Both the position numbers and the translations under genes were made by a program. A model generated the notes under the pieces. The model ran no database searches and was not told the DNA's origin. It was given only the letters and a program-made list of their open reading frames with translations. From Desulfobacterales bacterium (GTDB lineage Bacteria; Desulfobacterota; Desulfobacteria; Desulfobacterales; 4be13): 7,864 nucleotides of DNA. Numbering within the stretch: position 1 is the stretch's first letter; each line of letters begins with the position of its first letter. Location: contig JAOZRQ010000325.1 in assembly GCA_029940115.1 (NCBI GenBank), positions 1 to 7,864 on the forward strand, given 5' to 3'. Shown here one piece after another: positions 5,558 through 7,864 of this stretch.

Positions 5558-5622
5558 CCGCAGATGAACGCGGATGAACGCGGATGGCCTGCGTGCCGAG
5601 GCCCATCAGCGTCCATCCGCGG
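5558..5622. repeat. Dispersed palindromic repeat (CCGCGGATGAAC family), inside the insertion
   Basis: The left arm starts CCGCAGATGAACGCGGATGA (5558) and the right arm ends CATCCGCGG (5622). They pair imperfectly, about 15 of 18 positions at the ends. It is related to 4123-4198 and sits between the terminal inverted repeats of the 5491-5712 element. It also creates an open frame that extends the next gene upstream to 5574, which should not be read as protein. Confidence 0.65.
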
Positions 5623-5702
5623 TTTGTGGGGATTGTTGCGGCAGGCTGCCCTTAGACCGGCTTTCAGGAGCAACCACAAAAACCGTTGGGACCAGAAATG
5701 TG

Positions 5703-5707
5703 AAGGA
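5703..5707 (+). promoter_or_regulatory. Ribosome-binding site that fixes the start of the signalling protein
   Basis: AAGGA lies 10 nt before the ATG at 5718. The receiver domain begins at residue 7 of that start, so the upstream in-frame codons from 5574, which are repeat DNA, are not needed. A GTG at 5700-5702 overlapping the site is a less likely start. Confidence 0.6.
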
Positions 5708-5717
5708 TGAAAAAATC

Positions 5718-7781
5718 ATGGACCATTCAACCAAACCCCGCATTCTGGTGGTTGATGACAACCCGTTCAACAGGGATCTGCTGAAGGAGTTTCTCAAACC
5801 AGAAGGCTTCTTTGTGGAAGAGGGGCGAAACGGCAGAGAGGCCCTTGAACGCTTGCAGGAATCCGAGTTTCACCTGATCTTCATGGATCTGCTCATGCCT
5901 GGCATGGACGGCTTCGAGACCATCCAGCGGATCCGGCGCATGGGCGTGACCACCCCGATCATCATCGTGTCCTCCATGAGCGCGAGAGAAGACCGTCAGC
6001 GTTGTCTTGAGGCGGGAGGAGACGATTTCCTGCCCAAGCCGATCAACGTCGAGAGAGTGAGGGAACTGCTTGATCAGTACAAGGCGGATCCATCCGCAAG
6101 CTTCCCAAAGGTGAGGGGGCCGGACACGTCCCCCGACATGATGCCTTCACATCACCACATCCTGCTCATCGAGGAGGATGACACGCTTGCAGACCGATAT
6201 GAGCGGTTTCTGAGGCAGACCGGCTTCAACGTCACCCGAGTGTTCAACGGAGACGAGGCGTATGAGCGGTTTCTCAAGCACCCAAACCGCTTTCACATCA
6301 TCATCAGCAATGTGTTCACCTCCGGAATGGACGGCTTCGGGATACTGGCCAAGATCAAGCGGGACCACCTCAGGGTGCTGGTCTTTCTCTACGCCGAGGC
6401 GCATGATCCCGACACCTTCCAACTGGCCATCGAGCTCGGCGCCGACGGTGTGCTCACTCAGGGGGAATTTGAGGCATCCGTCCCCGAGATGATCGAATCA
6501 GCCGCCTACCGGACCCGGGGAAAGGAGATACGCACCCAGTCCGCCCTGACCGCCAGCCAGGTCCGAGAGGCCCAGGAACAGCTGATCCGGTACGGATGCC
6601 CTGAACCCTGCGACACCATTGACATTGCCTATTCCCCATTGACAGACGCCGGTGGCGACCTCGCCTGTTGCCGGCGGTTCAACTTGGCAGGACGATGCGG
6701 CATCATCCTGGGGGACGTCTCGGGGCACAACGTGGTGAGCTCCTACATCAGCGCCATCTTCCTCGGCATGCTCACATCGAACTGGGCCAGGAACCAGAAA
6801 CCCCTGAACCTTCTGAGACTCATCAACGGCGAATTGGACAAATCAAACTATGGCAAGTACCATCTCTGCGCCACCGCCCTCCTCTGGGACAGGTGCCGGC
6901 AGAGACTCGACATCGCCACCGCGGGAAATCCCGGGGCCCTTCTCGTGACCCGACATCCGGACGGGTCGCTGAACTTCCATGAACTGGCCGGTGGCGGGAT
7001 GTGCCTTGGCCTGTTGAAGGAGGATCATCTCTTTCTCAGTGAGGAGATTGACTTCCCCGGTTCCCTTCCTCCGGGAACAGAGACCCATCTCTTTTTCTTC
7101 TCCGACGGCATTGACAAGGAGGAGATCATCAGGACATTGTCATCAGGAAGCGTCCGCCTCGACAGGGAGCATATTCGTGGCTTGAGCCAAGAGATACTGG
7201 AGGACATCTTGGAAAAAAGGGGACAGGATGACGACATGGTGATCATCGCTTTGGGAAGGATGAAGGATGAAGGCGGAAGGATGAAATCGTCCTTCACTCC
7301 TCACCCGGACAAAAGACGTCGGGGGCAGGCCCCCGATAAAAGATGTCGAGGGCAGGCCTCATCCTTCATCGGAGAGTGCCTCCATCATCCGTTCCCCTCC
7401 ACCTACAAGGCCGCTGACCAAGCCTGCCGATGGGCCATGCACCAATGTGTCCCCGACTGGATTCCCCGGGGAATGGACCCCTGTCTCATCTTTCTTGCCG
7501 TGCGCGAGGCCCTGATCAACGCGGTGAGTCACGGAAATCAGTTTGACCCGGATGCGTTTGTTGATCTCTCCCTCTTTTTCAGGCCCAAAGAATTGCGCAT
7601 GGACATATCCGATGAGGGACCCGGCTTCGACCTTCCGGATGACATCAGGAAAATAGAGGACGTGAACGTGCTTCAGGCAGGCGGCCGGGGGTTGTCCGCC
7701 ATGTACTCCGTCGCCGACAGCATCGAAGTCAACGGAGGAACCATCTCCCTCATCTTTCGAGAAGTGAAACGTGAGGCGTGA
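5718..7781 (+). CDS. Response regulator with degenerate second receiver, PP2C/SpoIIE-type phosphatase and RsbW-like ATPase domain
   Basis: A 687-aa cytoplasmic fusion protein. REC1 (~7-121) has the full phosphorylation site: D13/D14, phosphoacceptor D57 in FMDLLMPGMDG, S85 and K107. REC2 (~146-262) keeps the fold pattern but has N198 in place of the Asp, L224 for Ser/Thr and Q248 for Lys, so it should not be phosphorylated. A linker (~263-295) leads to a PP2C/SpoIIE-type phosphatase (~300-513) with DAGGDLA, LGDVSGH, ATAGNPGALL, LGLL, FFSDGID and DDDMVII. A repeat-derived linker (~514-552) follows, then an RsbW-like HATPase (~558-680) with N-box REALINAVSHGN, DISDEGPGFD and GGRGL. Such proteins run partner switches: the phosphatase activates and the kinase inactivates an STAS anti-sigma antagonist, gated by REC1 phosphorylation. 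No STAS partner lies here. The final VKREA and stop come from the heptamer array. The operon partner is probably the small membrane protein upstream. Confidence 0.88.
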   Translation: MDHSTKPRILVVDDNPFNRDLLKEFLKPEGFFVEEGRNGREALERLQESEFHLIFMDLLMPGMDGFETIQRIRRMGVTTPIIIVSSMSAREDRQRCLEAGGDDFLPKPINVERVRELLDQYKADPSASFPKVRGPDTSPDMMPSHHHILLIEEDDTLADRYERFLRQTGFNVTRVFNGDEAYERFLKHPNRFHIIISNVFTSGMDGFGILAKIKRDHLRVLVFLYAEAHDPDTFQLAIELGADGVLTQGEFEASVPEMIESAAYRTRGKEIRTQSALTASQVREAQEQLIRYGCPEPCDTIDIAYSPLTDAGGDLACCRRFNLAGRCGIILGDVSGHNVVSSYISAIFLGMLTSNWARNQKPLNLLRLINGELDKSNYGKYHLCATALLWDRCRQRLDIATAGNPGALLVTRHPDGSLNFHELAGGGMCLGLLKEDHLFLSEEIDFPGSLPPGTETHLFFFSDGIDKEEIIRTLSSGSVRLDREHIRGLSQEILEDILEKRGQDDDMVIIALGRMKDEGGRMKSSFTPHPDKRRRGQAPDKRCRGQASSFIGECLHHPFPSTYKAADQACRWAMHQCVPDWIPRGMDPCLIFLAVREALINAVSHGNQFDPDAFVDLSLFFRPKELRMDISDEGPGFDLPDDIRKIEDVNVLQAGGRGLSAMYSVADSIEVNGGTISLIFREVKREA
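7259..7370. repeat. Repeat element inserted in frame in a domain linker
   Basis: GATGAAGGATGA (7259-7270) and TCATCCTTCATC (7359-7370) form a perfect 12-bp terminal inverted repeat. Inside are further GGAAGGATGAA copies and two tandem 27-bp units (7308-7361) encoding DKRRRGQAP and DKRCRGQAS. The frame stays open, so the element adds about 37 low-complexity basic residues between the phosphatase and ATPase domains. GAAGGATGAA-rich repeats like this are normally intergenic. Confidence 0.7.
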
Positions 7782-7864
7782 AACGTGAGGCGTGAAACGT
7801 GAGGCGTGGAACGTGAGGCGTGAAACGTGAGGCGTGATGCGTGAAACGTGAGGCGTGAAACGTG
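7768..7864. repeat. Heptamer array RRCGTGR, at least 13 units, cut by the window end
   Basis: Mostly alternating AACGTGA and GGCGTGA units give a 14-bp higher-order period. The array begins before the stop codon of the signalling gene: the TGA at 7779-7781 is the end of a GGCGTGA unit and the last four codons are repeat sequence. It continues beyond the window. Confidence 0.9.

Larger units (their letters stand above)
5491..5712. mobile_element. MITE-like insertion with 19-bp terminal inverted repeats and 16-bp flanking direct repeats
   Basis: CTGGTTCCAACGGTTTTTG (5509-5527) is the reverse complement of CAAAAACCGTTGGGACCAG (5677-5695) at 18 of 19 positions. Outside these arms AATGTGAAGGATGAAA occurs identically at 5491-5506 and 5697-5712, as a target-site duplication would. 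The ~190-bp interior has no gene and contains a CCGCGGATGAAC-type palindrome. The duplicated 16 bp include AAGGA, so the copy on the right still serves as the Shine-Dalgarno of the downstream gene. No transposase is encoded, so mobilisation would need help in trans. A 16-bp duplication is long for a classical MITE. Confidence 0.65.

Noticed and set aside
5574..5717. N-terminal extension of the signalling protein by 48 codons
   Set aside because: The extra residues are translated palindromic repeat and inverted-repeat DNA; the ATG at 5718 has its own AAGGA and fits a receiver-domain N-terminus.

Overview
The window looks like a piece of a repeat-laden chromosome from an environmental Gram-negative bacterium. 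Codon usage, the gene families and the abundant short palindromic and heptameric repeats would fit a Desulfobacterota-type genome. This is a low-confidence inference from style and remembered similarity; no rRNA or other marker gene is present.

Layout. (1) Positions 72-2673, minus strand: a two-cistron methyltransferase unit behind a good sigma70-type promoter (2735-2762). The first gene is a 266-aa Methyltransf_24-like enzyme. It overlaps by ATGA a zinc-ribbon class I SAM methyltransferase. That second gene is broken by a one-base frameshift in an A5 run near 1199-1203 and, once repaired, continues into two copies of an unrecognised aromatic-rich domain. Small-molecule, lipid or glycan methylation is plausible but not proven. 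(2) Positions 2763-4442: about 1.7 kb with no convincing gene, packed with hairpins, tandem and direct repeats and dispersed palindromes, most of it between two identical 21-bp repeats. (3) Positions 4443-7781, plus strand: a Cas6-family protein without any recognisable CRISPR array or other cas gene, then a small two-helix membrane protein, then a 687-aa fused signalling protein (receiver, degenerate receiver, PP2C/SpoIIE-type phosphatase, RsbW-like ATPase). Arrays of a 7-bp repeat, consensus RRCGTGR, sit directly after the cas6-like gene and across the stop codon of the signalling gene.

How the parts may relate. The membrane protein and the signalling protein look like an old tight operon. 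They are now separated by a MITE-like insertion (5507-5696) with 19-bp terminal inverted repeats and a 16-bp flanking direct repeat, which also copied the ribosome-binding site. A second repeat element sits in frame in the linker between the phosphatase and ATPase domains. The Cas6-like protein lacks a histidine anywhere in its first 106 residues and stands next to a hairpin-rich non-coding block. That block contains two 37-bp direct repeats separated by exactly 37 bp, the most speculative but most interesting association here. The signalling protein would act in partner-switching control (dephosphorylating and phosphorylating an STAS antagonist), but no STAS or sigma factor gene lies in the window.
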